Source: JANNSX01 sp041397825
Lineage (GTDB): Bacteria; Pseudomonadota; Alphaproteobacteria; Rhizobiales; Hyphomicrobiaceae
Assembly (NCBI GenBank): GCA_041397825.1
Contig: JAWKVX010000004.1
Coordinates: 310,001-374,000 of the forward strand
Direction of reading: 5' to 3'
Length of the DNA stretch: 64,000 nucleotides
The position numbers were made by a program, and so were the translations under genes. This document shows, one piece after another, positions 55,262 through 63,947 of this stretch; within the stretch, counting starts at the first letter, position 1, and every line of letters starts with the position of its first letter. Below the pieces are notes generated by a model. The model saw only the letters and a program-made list of their open reading frames with translations, had not been told where the DNA came from and searched no databases.

Positions 55262-55582
55262 ATGCGACCTGATCACAACGTGCTCCCCACCGCCCTCGAC
55301 TGGGCGTCCAAGGGCCGCCGGGTGGCGCTCGCTACCGTCATCGAGACCTGGGGCTCGGCGCCGACGCCAGTCGGCTCCCAACTCGTCATCGATGCCGAGG
55401 GCAACTTCGAGGGCTCGGTGTCCGGTGGTTGCGTGGAGGGCGCGGTCATCACCGAGGCCATCGATGTGATCGATACAGGCCGGGCCAAGACGCTCGAGTT
55501 CGGCGTGGCCGACGAGACCGCCTGGCAGGTCGGGCTTGCCTGCGGCGGCAGAATCCGCATTCACGTCGAGCGGGTGGACTGA
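55262..55582 (+). CDS. XdhC/CoxI N-terminal domain protein
   Basis: A 106-residue protein of the XdhC_CoxI family (PF02625), which helps insert sulfurated molybdenum cofactor into xanthine-dehydrogenase-type enzymes. It has ALATVIETWGSAPTPVGSQL, GNFEGSVSGGCVEGAVITEA and the end EFGVADETAWQVGLACGGRI, the whole N-terminal domain. GGAGG lies about 10 bases before the ATG. The Rossmann half is a separate gene starting 6 bp downstream. Confidence 0.9.
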   Translation: MRPDHNVLPTALDWASKGRRVALATVIETWGSAPTPVGSQLVIDAEGNFEGSVSGGCVEGAVITEAIDVIDTGRAKTLEFGVADETAWQVGLACGGRIRIHVERVD

Positions 55583-55588
55583 CGAGCG

Positions 55589-56284
55589 ATGCGGCAAGCC
55601 CAACTCGGAGAGCTTCTGGAGTGCATCCGGCGTCGCCAGCCGGTGCTGACGGTGACGAACCTGGCGTCGGGCGATGTGCACCTCGTCCGGGCCGAGGTGG
55701 TGGGAAGCGAGGGTCGGCTCGCTGGCGATCTTCGCGAGGCGCTCCGGACCGACAAGGCGCGGACCGTCAAGACGGAAGAGGGAGATGTCTTCATCAACGT
55801 CTTCAACCCGCCGCTCCGCATGCTCATGGTCGGCGCCGTCCATATCTCCCAGGCGCTGATCCCGCTCGCCGAGCGCGCCGGCTACGACGTCACCGTCGTC
55901 GATCCGCGCACCGCTTTCGCGACGCCCGAGCGCTTCGCCGGTGTGAGGCTCGTCGCCGAATGGCCCGACGAGGTCATCCCCACACTCGGGCTCGATCGGC
56001 GGACCGCCGTCATCCTGCTGACGCACGATCCCAAGATCGACGATCCGGCGCTGAAGCTCGCGCTCAAGTCGGACGCCTTCTACATCGGCGCGCTGGGGAG
56101 CACGCGGACCCATGCCAAGCGGATCGAGCGCATGCAGGCGGCCGGGTTCGATGGCAGGGAACTGGCGCGCATCCATGCCCCGATCGGGCTCGACATCGGC
56201 GCTGTCGGACCGGTCGAGATCGCGCTCTCCATCATGGCCGAGGTGACGGCGGTCCTGCGCGGCCGTGGAGACCGGTCGAAATGA
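55589..56284 (+). CDS. XdhC Rossmann-domain protein
   Basis: A 231-residue protein carrying the XdhC_C Rossmann domain (PF13478). The dinucleotide loop is RMLMVGAVHISQALIPLAER, with PKIDDPALKLALKSDAFYIG, ALGSTRTHAKRIERM and HAPIGLDIGAVGPVEIALSI. The first 80 residues repeat the XdhC N-terminal fold weakly. With the 106-residue gene before it, it forms a split XdhC. Its stop overlaps the start of the fusion gene (ATGA at 56281-56284). Confidence 0.9.
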   Translation: MRQAQLGELLECIRRRQPVLTVTNLASGDVHLVRAEVVGSEGRLAGDLREALRTDKARTVKTEEGDVFINVFNPPLRMLMVGAVHISQALIPLAERAGYDVTVVDPRTAFATPERFAGVRLVAEWPDEVIPTLGLDRRTAVILLTHDPKIDDPALKLALKSDAFYIGALGSTRTHAKRIERMQAAGFDGRELARIHAPIGLDIGAVGPVEIALSIMAEVTAVLRGRGDRSK

Positions 56285-57903
56285 GGTTTGGCCTGACGCG
56301 GACCGAAGCGGCGGTGGGCCTGACCCTCGGCCACTCGGTGCATGTCGCCGGCGAGGTCCTGAAGAAGGGCCGAAAGCTCACGGCCGCCGACGTCGCGAGG
56401 ATCACCGATGCCGGCATCGGCGAGGTCTACGCGGCAGGGCTCGACACCGATGATATCGGCGAGGACGAGGCGGCCCGGCGGATCGCGGCCCGGCTTGGGG
56501 GACCCGGTATCCGGGTTGCGCCGGCGGCGACGGGGCGCGTCAATCTGTATGCCGAGAGCGCCGGCCTGCTCTCGGTCGATCGGGAGCGGCTGATCGCCCT
56601 CAACAGTCTCGATGAAGGTCTGACGGTGGCAACGCTCTCGCCCGACGCCCGCGTCGCCGAGGGGGCCATGGTGGCCACCGTGAAAATCATTCCCTTCGCG
56701 CTCGCCCAAGCCGTCGTCGAACGGGCCGAGGCGCTGCTGGGGGATGTCGCCCCGATCGTCGCGCTCGCCCGTTTCACGCCGCATCGTGCCGGTCTCGTAT
56801 TGACGCGGGTGGGAGGGACCAAGGCGAGCGTCCTCGCCAAGCGTCGTCGTGTCATCGAGGATCGGGTCGTGGCGGCCGGAAGCGAGATCGTTCAAACGCT
56901 CGAGGTGGTGCACGAGACCAGCGCGATCGAGAGGGCGATCCGGTCGCTTCGGGAGAAGGACTGCGATCCCATCCTCGTGTTCGGGGCCTCCGCCATCGTC
57001 GATCGCGGCGATGTCATTCCGGCTGCGGTCGCCCGGGCGGGCGGCGAGGTCGTGCATCTCGGCATGCCGGTCGATCCGGGCAATCTCCTGATGCTGGGCA
57101 AGCTCGGCACCATCGATGTCATCGGCGTGCCGAGTTGCGCGGCCTCGCCGAAGCTCAACGGCTTCGACTGGGTGCTCGAGCGCCGGCTTGCCGGTCGTCC
57201 GGTCGGCCGGGCGGAGATCGTCGCCATGGCGCCTGGAGGGCTCCTTATGGAGATCGAGAGCCGGCCCTCCCCACGCGAGGGCGGACCCGCCGTCGAGCGG
57301 CGGCGCCCAGCGAAAGTTGCCGCCATTGTGCTCGCCGCCGGCCGCTCGACGCGGATGGGCGAGGGGCGGAACAAGCTGACGACCGAGCTCGACGGCAAGG
57401 CCATCGTCAGGCGGACCGTCGAGGCCGCGCTGGCGTCGAAGGCACGGCCGATCGTCGTCGTCACCGGGCATCAGCGGGAGGCGGTCGAGGCGGCGCTCGC
57501 CGGTCTCGACGTGTCGCTCGCGCACAATCCGGACTTCGCCGAGGGGCTGTCGACTTCGCTGCGCACAGGGCTCTCGGCGCTTCCGGTGGATGTGGATGCG
57601 GTTGCCGTGCTCCTCGGCGACATGCCGCTGTTGCCGCCCGCGCTGATCGACCGCCTCATCGCCGCCTTCGAGCCGAAGGAGGGCCGCGCCATCGTCGTCC
57701 CCGTCCGCAATGGCCGCCGCGGCAATCCGGTCATCTGGGGGCGCGGCTACTTCGCGGCGCTGATGAGCCTGCGGGGAGACGTCGGGGCCAAGCATGTGCT
57801 CGCCGAGAATGCCGAGGCCGTCGCCGAGGTCGAGGCCCAAACCGACGCGATCTTCATCGACATCGATACGCCCGAGGCGCTGGGGGCGGTGGCAGAGGAC
57901 TGA
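56281..57903 (+). CDS. fusion: MoeA/MogA-like domain + MocA-type molybdenum cofactor cytidylyltransferase
   Basis: A 540-residue two-domain protein. Residues 1-330 hold a molybdopterin-binding MoeA/CoxL-associated domain (TLGHSVHVAGEVLKKGRKLT, PILVFGASAIVDRGDVIPAA, MPVDPGNLLMLGKLG). Residues 345-540 are a MobA-like NTP transferase with VAAIVLAAGRSTRMGEGRNK, LLGDMPLLPPALIDRLI and RNGRRGNPVIWGRGYFAALM. It should add CMP to molybdopterin to make MCD for a xanthine-oxidase-family enzyme. With XdhC it forms a maturation operon whose client genes are outside the window. Confidence 0.9.
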   Translation: MRFGLTRTEAAVGLTLGHSVHVAGEVLKKGRKLTAADVARITDAGIGEVYAAGLDTDDIGEDEAARRIAARLGGPGIRVAPAATGRVNLYAESAGLLSVDRERLIALNSLDEGLTVATLSPDARVAEGAMVATVKIIPFALAQAVVERAEALLGDVAPIVALARFTPHRAGLVLTRVGGTKASVLAKRRRVIEDRVVAAGSEIVQTLEVVHETSAIERAIRSLREKDCDPILVFGASAIVDRGDVIPAAVARAGGEVVHLGMPVDPGNLLMLGKLGTIDVIGVPSCAASPKLNGFDWVLERRLAGRPVGRAEIVAMAPGGLLMEIESRPSPREGGPAVERRRPAKVAAIVLAAGRSTRMGEGRNKLTTELDGKAIVRRTVEAALASKARPIVVVTGHQREAVEAALAGLDVSLAHNPDFAEGLSTSLRTGLSALPVDVDAVAVLLGDMPLLPPALIDRLIAAFEPKEGRAIVVPVRNGRRGNPVIWGRGYFAALMSLRGDVGAKHVLAENAEAVAEVEAQTDAIFIDIDTPEALGAVAED

Positions 57904-58073
57904 GGGTAGAAGGTTTCGCCGCTTCCGACCCCGGAAAACTCCTAGTGCTGCCGAGTGACACCGGGACGCCAACTGGCGCGTGAGTACGAATCCGCAAATA
58001 CAATCCAGAATTGCATACAGTAGGAGCCTATCCGTCAAGTGTGGGTAAACCCATGATAACGACGGGGGTTTGT

Positions 58074-58781
58074 ATGCGTAGGAGTATGCTGAGCGTTGCG
58101 ACCGTCGCCGGAGTGCTCGGGGGTTGCGCGAGCGTTCCACCGATCGACGAGCAGGACTATATCAGAGTGTCAAACATCCTCTATTCGACCGAGTGCGAGT
58201 TGAAGGAGGCGATCGACGGTTTGAAGGAGACCTACACGCTGAACAGGCAGCTGATCGACGTCACCTACAGCCTTAACGTGCTCGAGAGCGGGACCGGGGA
58301 TGGAACCGGCAATCTCGTCGTCCCGATTGCGAATGGGACATTCTCGATCGGCCTGACCGCGAGTGTAAAGCAGACCAATACGAGGAACACCGAATTCAAG
58401 ATCCGCTATTCGAGCGACAAGCTCAGCTGCCCCGAAAGCACCGATCCGTCAGCGCCCCAGCGAATAGATGGCTCGCTCGGTCTGGCCGAGTGGCTCGGAA
58501 ACGCCGCGTTGGCGTTGGAGAAGGTCCGCAGATGGCCCCTCAACATGACGTACAACATGGATTTCACCATCGAGCGAAATGGCAGTATGAAGCCGGCCTT
58601 CGGTCTAAAGTTTCCGTCAGGACACGAGTACGGCGGCTCGTTGAGCCTCGCCGGATCGCGCAAGGTGGCGCACGGCATCGAGGTGATCGCCACGGATATC
58701 AAGCCGGGCGATTTGAACGGGGTCGAGGCAGGTAGGCGGCTCGATTTGGTGGCCCAACAGACCCGATTCGTCCTCGATTGA
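58074..58781 (+). CDS. lipoprotein of unknown function
   Basis: A 235-residue putative lipoprotein. MRRSMLSVATVAGVLGGCAS has a lipobox LGGC with the lipidated Cys at residue 18. The body is beta-rich, with NLVVPIANGTFSIGLTASVK and PLNMTYNMDFTIERNGSMKP, and one early helix ECELKEAIDGLKETYTL. No known domain is recognised. ATG 58074 is chosen for the signal; ATGs at 58011, 58053 and 58086 are alternatives. Base composition is visibly less GC-rich than neighbours. It converges with the DUF1353 gene. Confidence 0.65.
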   Translation: MRRSMLSVATVAGVLGGCASVPPIDEQDYIRVSNILYSTECELKEAIDGLKETYTLNRQLIDVTYSLNVLESGTGDGTGNLVVPIANGTFSIGLTASVKQTNTRNTEFKIRYSSDKLSCPESTDPSAPQRIDGSLGLAEWLGNAALALEKVRRWPLNMTYNMDFTIERNGSMKPAFGLKFPSGHEYGGSLSLAGSRKVAHGIEVIATDIKPGDLNGVEAGRRLDLVAQQTRFVLD

Positions 58782-58849
58782 GGAGGTCGCGGCGTAGATG
58801 TAGGGACCGGCAAGCGGCCATGGTATGCCGCTTGCCGGGGAAGCAGCCC

Positions 58850-59578
58850 TCACTGGGCCGCACGATTGTTTGGCGCAAGGACGATGGAGTCGGGGCCGGT
58901 CAGGAAGTGATCGTAAGGGCGGAGGACCTTGACCAGAGCCTCGATCTCGCCGCGGTCGTCTATTCCGGAGATGCGATCGACATTGCCTTCGAGCTTCTCG
59001 AGCTCCGCCTGATACTCCGGGTCCGCATACCGGTCTGGGCGATACAGATAGGTGACGCCTCGCTCCTGGATGACCGTTGCGCCATCGAGCGCGGGGAGCT
59101 TCGTATCGAAGCTCATTACACAGTTGCGGCCGATCGTGCAGTTCGTCCCCCGATAGACGCCAATCCAGAACGGGCCGCCCAGCAGCACGGCTGCGTACAT
59201 CAGGCGCGCGCGTCGGCGCTCGACGCCGCTCGTCAGCAACGCGTCGTAGAACACCCAGTGCGTGTCGCTCCATGTGTTGACCTTCCGATCGCAATAATGG
59301 TCGTGGATGACCGCGGCGCGGATCAGGTCGTCATCGAAGGGACGGCCGATCCAGTCCCGGACGGCTGGCGGGATCGATGCGCCATCGGTCTTGTCGCCTT
59401 GCCTAGCCTCCCAACCTCCTCCGGTCGAGTCGATGTAGCCGAATTCTCCGGCCAAGACGCACTTCTGCTTCGATTTGCAACTCTCATCGACGAACTTCAG
59501 CTCACCGACGAACTGGCCGGCTGATGCCGACCCGATGGACGCCGCAAGACATGCGACCGTCACGAGAGGCTTGCGCAT
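58850..59578 (-). CDS. secreted DUF1353 family protein
   Basis: A 242-residue exported protein. Signal peptide MRKPLVTVACLAASIGSASA is cut before GQF. Residues 60-150 match DUF1353: TDGASIPPAVRDWIGRPFDD, RAAVIHDHYCDR, WVFYDALLTSGVERRRARLM and MYAAVLLGG. Some DUF1353 proteins occur in phages, but most chromosomal ones are uncharacterised; the His/Asp pattern hints at a metal or hydrolase site, which is inference. Paired Cys fit the periplasm. It lies opposite the lipoprotein, 68 bp apart at the 3' ends. Confidence 0.8.
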   Translation of the reverse strand: MRKPLVTVACLAASIGSASAGQFVGELKFVDESCKSKQKCVLAGEFGYIDSTGGGWEARQGDKTDGASIPPAVRDWIGRPFDDDLIRAAVIHDHYCDRKVNTWSDTHWVFYDALLTSGVERRRARLMYAAVLLGGPFWIGVYRGTNCTIGRNCVMSFDTKLPALDGATVIQERGVTYLYRPDRYADPEYQAELEKLEGNVDRISGIDDRGEIEALVKVLRPYDHFLTGPDSIVLAPNNRAAQ

Positions 59579-59700
59579 GGATTTGCTCCTTTCCCAATGG
59601 AGGCAACAGAACCCGATGCGTGCAGCAAAGTGGACTGGGTGTTGACCGGAGACCGAGCCATGCGTATGGGGTGAGGCACGCCCGTTCAGGAGGGTCGAGC

Positions 59701-60021
59701 ATGCCCGCCTATGCCATCTGCACCATGGTGATCTCGGACCCCGAGATGTACCGCCAGTACACCGACCGCACGCCGCCGACGGTGAAGCGGCACGGCGGCA
59801 GGTTCCTGACGCGGGGCGATGCGGTCTTCACCGCCGAGGGCGCGCCGATGCAGGAGCGGCAGGTGATCCTCGAGTTTCCGAGCCTCGACGCCGCCAAGGC
59901 CTGGTTCAACGACCCCGAGTATCAGGCGGCGCGCCAATTCCGGCTCCAGGCCTGCTCGAGCTATCGCATGCTGATCCAGGAAGGTCGCGTCAACACTGCC
60001 GACCCCGATCCGCAGGTCTGA
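59701..60021 (+). CDS. DUF1330 family protein
   Basis: A 106-residue protein with the dimeric alpha/beta barrel DUF1330 fold: MPAYAICTMVISDPEMYRQY, KRHGGRFLTRGDAVFTAEG, EFPSLDAAKAWFNDPEYQAA. Function unknown. ATG 59701 is set by homology, with AGGAGG 8 bases upstream. It ends directly against the 3' end of the oxygenase-like gene. Confidence 0.88.
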   Translation: MPAYAICTMVISDPEMYRQYTDRTPPTVKRHGGRFLTRGDAVFTAEGAPMQERQVILEFPSLDAAKAWFNDPEYQAARQFRLQACSSYRMLIQEGRVNTADPDPQV

Positions 60022-60831
60022 TCAGGGGCGCTCGACCCAGGCACGCATATCGTCGAGGGCCGGCCGGAAATAGACGATCATCCGTCCGTCCGCACCGGCC
60101 TGTGCATTGGGCGTCCAGGGGGCCACGCCATGCAGCACGAGACGGTGCAGCAGGTAGGCCTCTCCGGGCCGTGCGTGGATCTCGACGGGTGGGCAGGCCT
60201 CGAAGATGCGTCGGCGGACGGCGTGATACGTTTCGGTCACGTCCTCGTCGGGCCACAGGTCGGGCTTGATGTTCTGGAACCGAGCGCGGAACGCCGCGCG
60301 CACACGCTCGTGCGAGCCCTCATAGACGACGAGGGGCGAGGCGCCGGGGCCGGTCTCGACCATCGGCAGGCCGAGCACGAAGGCGTGCGGCTCCTTGAGA
60401 TGGCGCCGCCGCTCGGGTCCGACCGGCACGAGCCCGTCGACATGGGCCGCATTCCGGTCGCGGCGATAGCGGAAGGCTGCTTCGGATTCGGACGGCATGG
60501 GCTGCGGATAGCCCGGGTAGCAGACCGACACCTGGCCGGCGTCCCAGAAGATGGCCCGGAGGTCCAGCGCCTCGGCGATGAAATCGATCGCGTCGCCTGC
60601 GAGCGGCACGCCGGCCGGTACCGCACCCGTCGCATCGTTGCCGAGGACATTGACACCCGCGAACCACGTGCCGCCGCAACGGTGCCATTGGGCATTCTGC
60701 GGCGCGGCGACCGCAGCGCGCGCCCGAGGCAGCGACGCCGCGACCCAGTGCGCGAGTGTAGGGTCGGCGGCGAACCGGCACCAGCCGCGGGTTCTGTAGT
60801 GCTCGAGTTGGGCCGTCGTCGTCATGCGCAC
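60022..60831 (-). CDS. phytanoyl-CoA dioxygenase-like 2OG-Fe(II) oxygenase
   Basis: A 269-residue protein resembling PhyH-type oxygenases. Candidate iron ligands are His130 and Asp132 in RNAAHVDGL and a late His (His229 or His234) in LLHRLVLHGVAPW; Arg250 or Arg256 in GRMIVYFRP could bind 2-oxoglutarate. This H-x-D...H order fits the family. Substrate unknown. Near the amine-oxidoreductase operon, hydroxylation of a methylated amine or acyl compound is possible. Start at 60831 or Met3 (60825). It is divergent from that operon. Confidence 0.65.
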   Translation of the reverse strand: MRMTTTAQLEHYRTRGWCRFAADPTLAHWVAASLPRARAAVAAPQNAQWHRCGGTWFAGVNVLGNDATGAVPAGVPLAGDAIDFIAEALDLRAIFWDAGQVSVCYPGYPQPMPSESEAAFRYRRDRNAAHVDGLVPVGPERRRHLKEPHAFVLGLPMVETGPGASPLVVYEGSHERVRAAFRARFQNIKPDLWPDEDVTETYHAVRRRIFEACPPVEIHARPGEAYLLHRLVLHGVAPWTPNAQAGADGRMIVYFRPALDDMRAWVERP

Positions 60832-61005
60832 AACGCATAGACGAGCCGCGCGGCTCTGTCATTGACGTCAGGTTGATCGGTGCAGAATGCTGCTCTCGAA
60901 CATGCCATGACCTTGTTTGCCCGCCTCCGTCGCGCCGAAGCCGCGCCTACGGTGCGACGAGGGGGCGAATTGTCGTCAGGGCGTAACGGACGAAAGTGTC
61001 GAACC

Positions 61006-63063
61006 ATGCGCGACAAGAGCCTCGACATATTGTTCGAGCCTGTGCCGATCGGGCCGGTCGTGGCCAGGAACCGCTTTTACCAGACGCCGCATTGCAACGG
61101 CATGGGCAATGTCAGGCCCAAGGCACATGCCGCTATGCGGGGAATCAAGGCGGCAGGCGGGTGGGCCGTCGTCAACTCCGAGAACTGCTCGGTGCATCCC
61201 TCGTCCGATCTCTCACCGGAGGTGCTGCAGACGCTCTGGGACGACGGCGACATTCCCGGGCTCGCGCTGATGAGCGAGGAGGTTCACAGGCACGGCGGCC
61301 TCGCCGGCATCCAGCTCGCCTATTCGGTCACCTACAACACGAACAAGCTGACGAAGCTGACGCCGCTCGGGCCGATGGACCATGCGATCGAGGACCTGGC
61401 ACCCGGTCAGGCGCGCGCCATGGACCACGAGGATATCCGCAATCTTCGCCGCTGGTGGCGGCGGGCCTCGGAGCGGGCGCTTGCGGCCGGTTTCGACATC
61501 ATCAATGTCGACGCGAATTTCTCAACCGTGCCGTTCCAATTCCTGTCACCGCGCAATCAGCGCACCGACGAGTACGGCGGTCCGCTCAAGAACCGCGTAC
61601 GGCTGCTCGCCGAGCTGATCGAGGAGACGAGGCTGGCCGTCAAAGGCAAGGCCGGCGTCACCTGCCGGATCATCGTCGACGAGATGGTCGGGCCGCTGGG
61701 ACTTCGGGCGGAGGCCGAGGGGATCGAGGCCATCAGCCTGATCGCCGAGTTGCCGGACCTCTGGGATATCGTCATCGGCACCTGGGCGGACGACAGTCCG
61801 ACGGCGCGATTCGGCGAGGAGAACGGGCACGCGCCCTTCATGGCCGGCATCAAGCAGGTGACGACGCGGCCGGTGGTGGGCGTCGGCCGTTTCACCTCAC
61901 CTGATCTGATGGCCTCGCTGGTCCGCAAGGGCATGCTCGACATGATCGGCGCCGCCCGGCCCTCGATCGCCGATCCGTTCCTGCCGAAGAAGATCGAGGA
62001 GGGGCGGATCGAGGACATCCGCGAGTGCATCGGCTGCAACATCTGCGTCTCGTCCCACTACGCCATGGTGCCGCTGCGCTGCACGCAGAATCCGACCATC
62101 GGCGAGGAATGGCGCAAGGGCTGGCATCCCGAGCGGATCGCGACGCGGCACGCCGCCGAGCGTGTGCTCGTTGTCGGCGCCGGCCCGGCGGGCCTGGAGG
62201 CGGCGCGGGCGCTCGGCCAACGCGGCTATGAGGTGGTTCTTGCCGAGAAGGGGCGAGACACCGGCGGGCGCATTCTGGCGGAAAGCCGCCTTCCGGGCTT
62301 GGGTACTTGGAGGCGCGTGCGCGACTGGCGCATGTCGCAGATCGACAAACTCGCCAACGTCTCGGTCTATCTCGAGAGTGAGGTGACGCCGGAACTGGCA
62401 TCGGAGCTCGGCGCCCAGCACGTCGCGCTGGCAACGGGCTCGGCCTGGCGCCGCGACGGTGTCGGCCGTGCCACCCCGTTTCCCGTCGCCATCGCTGCGG
62501 CTGCGCGGGTGCTGACACCGGATGATGTCCTGACGGGCCAGAGCATCGCGGAACCGGTCGTCATCCTCGACGACGATCACTATGCGATGGGCGGCGCATT
62601 GGCCGAGCTTCTGCGGGCGCGAGGGCTCGCCGTGACACTCGTGACGCCCGCCTCGGACGTCTCTGCGTTCACCGAGCACACCCTCGAGCAGCATCGGATC
62701 GCGGCGCGGCTCGACGAGGTTGGCGTCGGCACTCTCACTCATCATGTGCTGGATCGCATCGAGGCGGGAGCAGTTCATCTCAAGCAGCGGGATACCAGCC
62801 GTGCGCGCGTCGTCGAGGCAGCGACGGTCATTCTGGTGACGGCGCGGCTGCCGGACACCACCCTCTTCAAGGCAATGGCGGCAGCCCGCGCGGCCGGTGC
62901 GTTGCCGGAGGTGCAGAGCATGACCAGGATCGGCGATTGCGATGCGCCGGGGGCCATCTTCCAGGCCGTCTATGCCGGCCACCGTTACGCACAAGAGCTC
63001 GGCGCATCTCCGTGCGAGGTTGACTTCAAACGGGAGCGGATCGACATCGGAGCTGACACATGA
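61006..63063 (+). CDS. trimethylamine dehydrogenase-family FMN/[4Fe-4S] oxidoreductase
   Basis: A 685-residue homologue of trimethylamine/dimethylamine dehydrogenase. Cys30 in NRFYQTPHCNGMG is at the position that binds FMN covalently in TMADH. The [4Fe-4S] ligands are Cys341, Cys344, Cys347 and Cys359. A Rossmann part (RVLVVGAGPAGLEAARALG) follows. Pocket residues differ from TMADH as I recall it: Asn60 for Tyr60, Asp169 for Tyr169, Phe172 for His172 and His351 near Trp355. Trimethylamine is therefore unlikely as substrate. ATG 61006 fits the TMADH N-terminus exactly; the open frame to 60880 is ignored. Its stop overlaps the BKACE start. Confidence 0.88.
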   Translation: MRDKSLDILFEPVPIGPVVARNRFYQTPHCNGMGNVRPKAHAAMRGIKAAGGWAVVNSENCSVHPSSDLSPEVLQTLWDDGDIPGLALMSEEVHRHGGLAGIQLAYSVTYNTNKLTKLTPLGPMDHAIEDLAPGQARAMDHEDIRNLRRWWRRASERALAAGFDIINVDANFSTVPFQFLSPRNQRTDEYGGPLKNRVRLLAELIEETRLAVKGKAGVTCRIIVDEMVGPLGLRAEAEGIEAISLIAELPDLWDIVIGTWADDSPTARFGEENGHAPFMAGIKQVTTRPVVGVGRFTSPDLMASLVRKGMLDMIGAARPSIADPFLPKKIEEGRIEDIRECIGCNICVSSHYAMVPLRCTQNPTIGEEWRKGWHPERIATRHAAERVLVVGAGPAGLEAARALGQRGYEVVLAEKGRDTGGRILAESRLPGLGTWRRVRDWRMSQIDKLANVSVYLESEVTPELASELGAQHVALATGSAWRRDGVGRATPFPVAIAAAARVLTPDDVLTGQSIAEPVVILDDDHYAMGGALAELLRARGLAVTLVTPASDVSAFTEHTLEQHRIAARLDEVGVGTLTHHVLDRIEAGAVHLKQRDTSRARVVEAATVILVTARLPDTTLFKAMAAARAAGALPEVQSMTRIGDCDAPGAIFQAVYAGHRYAQELGASPCEVDFKRERIDIGADT

Positions 63064-63947
63064 CGACCAAGACCATCGTCTGCTGTGCCATCACCGGCGG
63101 TGCCGACACCGTCGGCAAAAGCCCCTACGTGCCGGTGACGCCGGAAGAGATCGCAGATTCGGCGATCGGCGCGGCCAGGGCCGGCGCGGCCATCGTGCAT
63201 CTGCATGTGCGCGATCCCAAGACCGGTCAGGCGAGCATGTCGCTCGACCTCTATCGAGAGACCGTCGATCGAATCCGGGCGAGCGGCGTCGACGTCGTGA
63301 TCAATCTCACCACCGGGGCCGGGGCACGGTTCATTCCGGGAGCTGAAAACCCGCGAGAGGCGGGACCGGGAACGTCGCTGACGACGCCAGAGCGCCGCGC
63401 CCAGCACGTCGCTGCACTCCGGCCAGAAATCTGCAGCCTCGACATGGGCTCGCTCAACATGAGCGATTGGGTGTTCGTGAACACGCCCTCGCACATCGCT
63501 GCAATCGCCCAGATCGCCGATGCCGCCGGTGCCCGACCGGAGCTTGAGGTGTTCGAGGCGGGGCATGTGATGCTGGCCAGGGCGATGCTGGAGGATGGGC
63601 GGCTCAGTGCCCCCGGCCTCTTTCAGATCTGTCTCGGCGTCCGCTGGGCGCAACCGGCCACGGTCGAGGCGTTGCGGTACATGCAGACGCTGCTGCCAGC
63701 CGGCTCGATCTGGTTCGCCTTCGGTGTCGGCCCTGGGCAATTCGCGTTGATCGAAGAGATGTTGCGGCTGGGCGGTCATGTCCGGGTCGGTCTCGAGGAC
63801 AACCTCTATCTCGAGAGGGGTGTGCTTGCACCCAGCAACGCCGCGCTGGTGGAGAAGGCGGTCGGGATCATCCGCAACGCCGGTCATGCGATCGCGAGCG
63901 CCGCCGAGGCGCGAGCCATGCTGTCTCTCAGACCACCCGGCTCATGA
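63060..63947 (+). CDS. BKACE family beta-keto acid cleavage enzyme (DUF849)
   Basis: A 295-residue Zn2+ TIM-barrel enzyme that splits a beta-keto acid with acetyl-CoA, as 3-keto-5-aminohexanoate or dehydrocarnitine cleavage enzymes do. Metal ligands are His47 and His49 in VHLHVRDPKTG; others are in EVFEAGHVMLA and VGLEDNLYLERG. Coupling to the flavoenzyme (ATGA at 63060-63063) suggests one pathway, plausibly carnitine/betaine-like breakdown. The specific substrate is inference. Confidence 0.88.
   Translation: MTTKTIVCCAITGGADTVGKSPYVPVTPEEIADSAIGAARAGAAIVHLHVRDPKTGQASMSLDLYRETVDRIRASGVDVVINLTTGAGARFIPGAENPREAGPGTSLTTPERRAQHVAALRPEICSLDMGSLNMSDWVFVNTPSHIAAIAQIADAAGARPELEVFEAGHVMLARAMLEDGRLSAPGLFQICLGVRWAQPATVEALRYMQTLLPAGSIWFAFGVGPGQFALIEEMLRLGGHVRVGLEDNLYLERGVLAPSNAALVEKAVGIIRNAGHAIASAAEARAMLSLRPPGS

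Noticed and set aside
55262..56284. XdhC split into two genes as a frameshift
   Set aside because: Each half has its own start and ribosome site and full domain ends, and split XdhC genes are common in this group.
58850..59578. Prophage remnant suggested by DUF1353
   Set aside because: The protein has a signal peptide and no phage structural, integrase or lysis genes are near.
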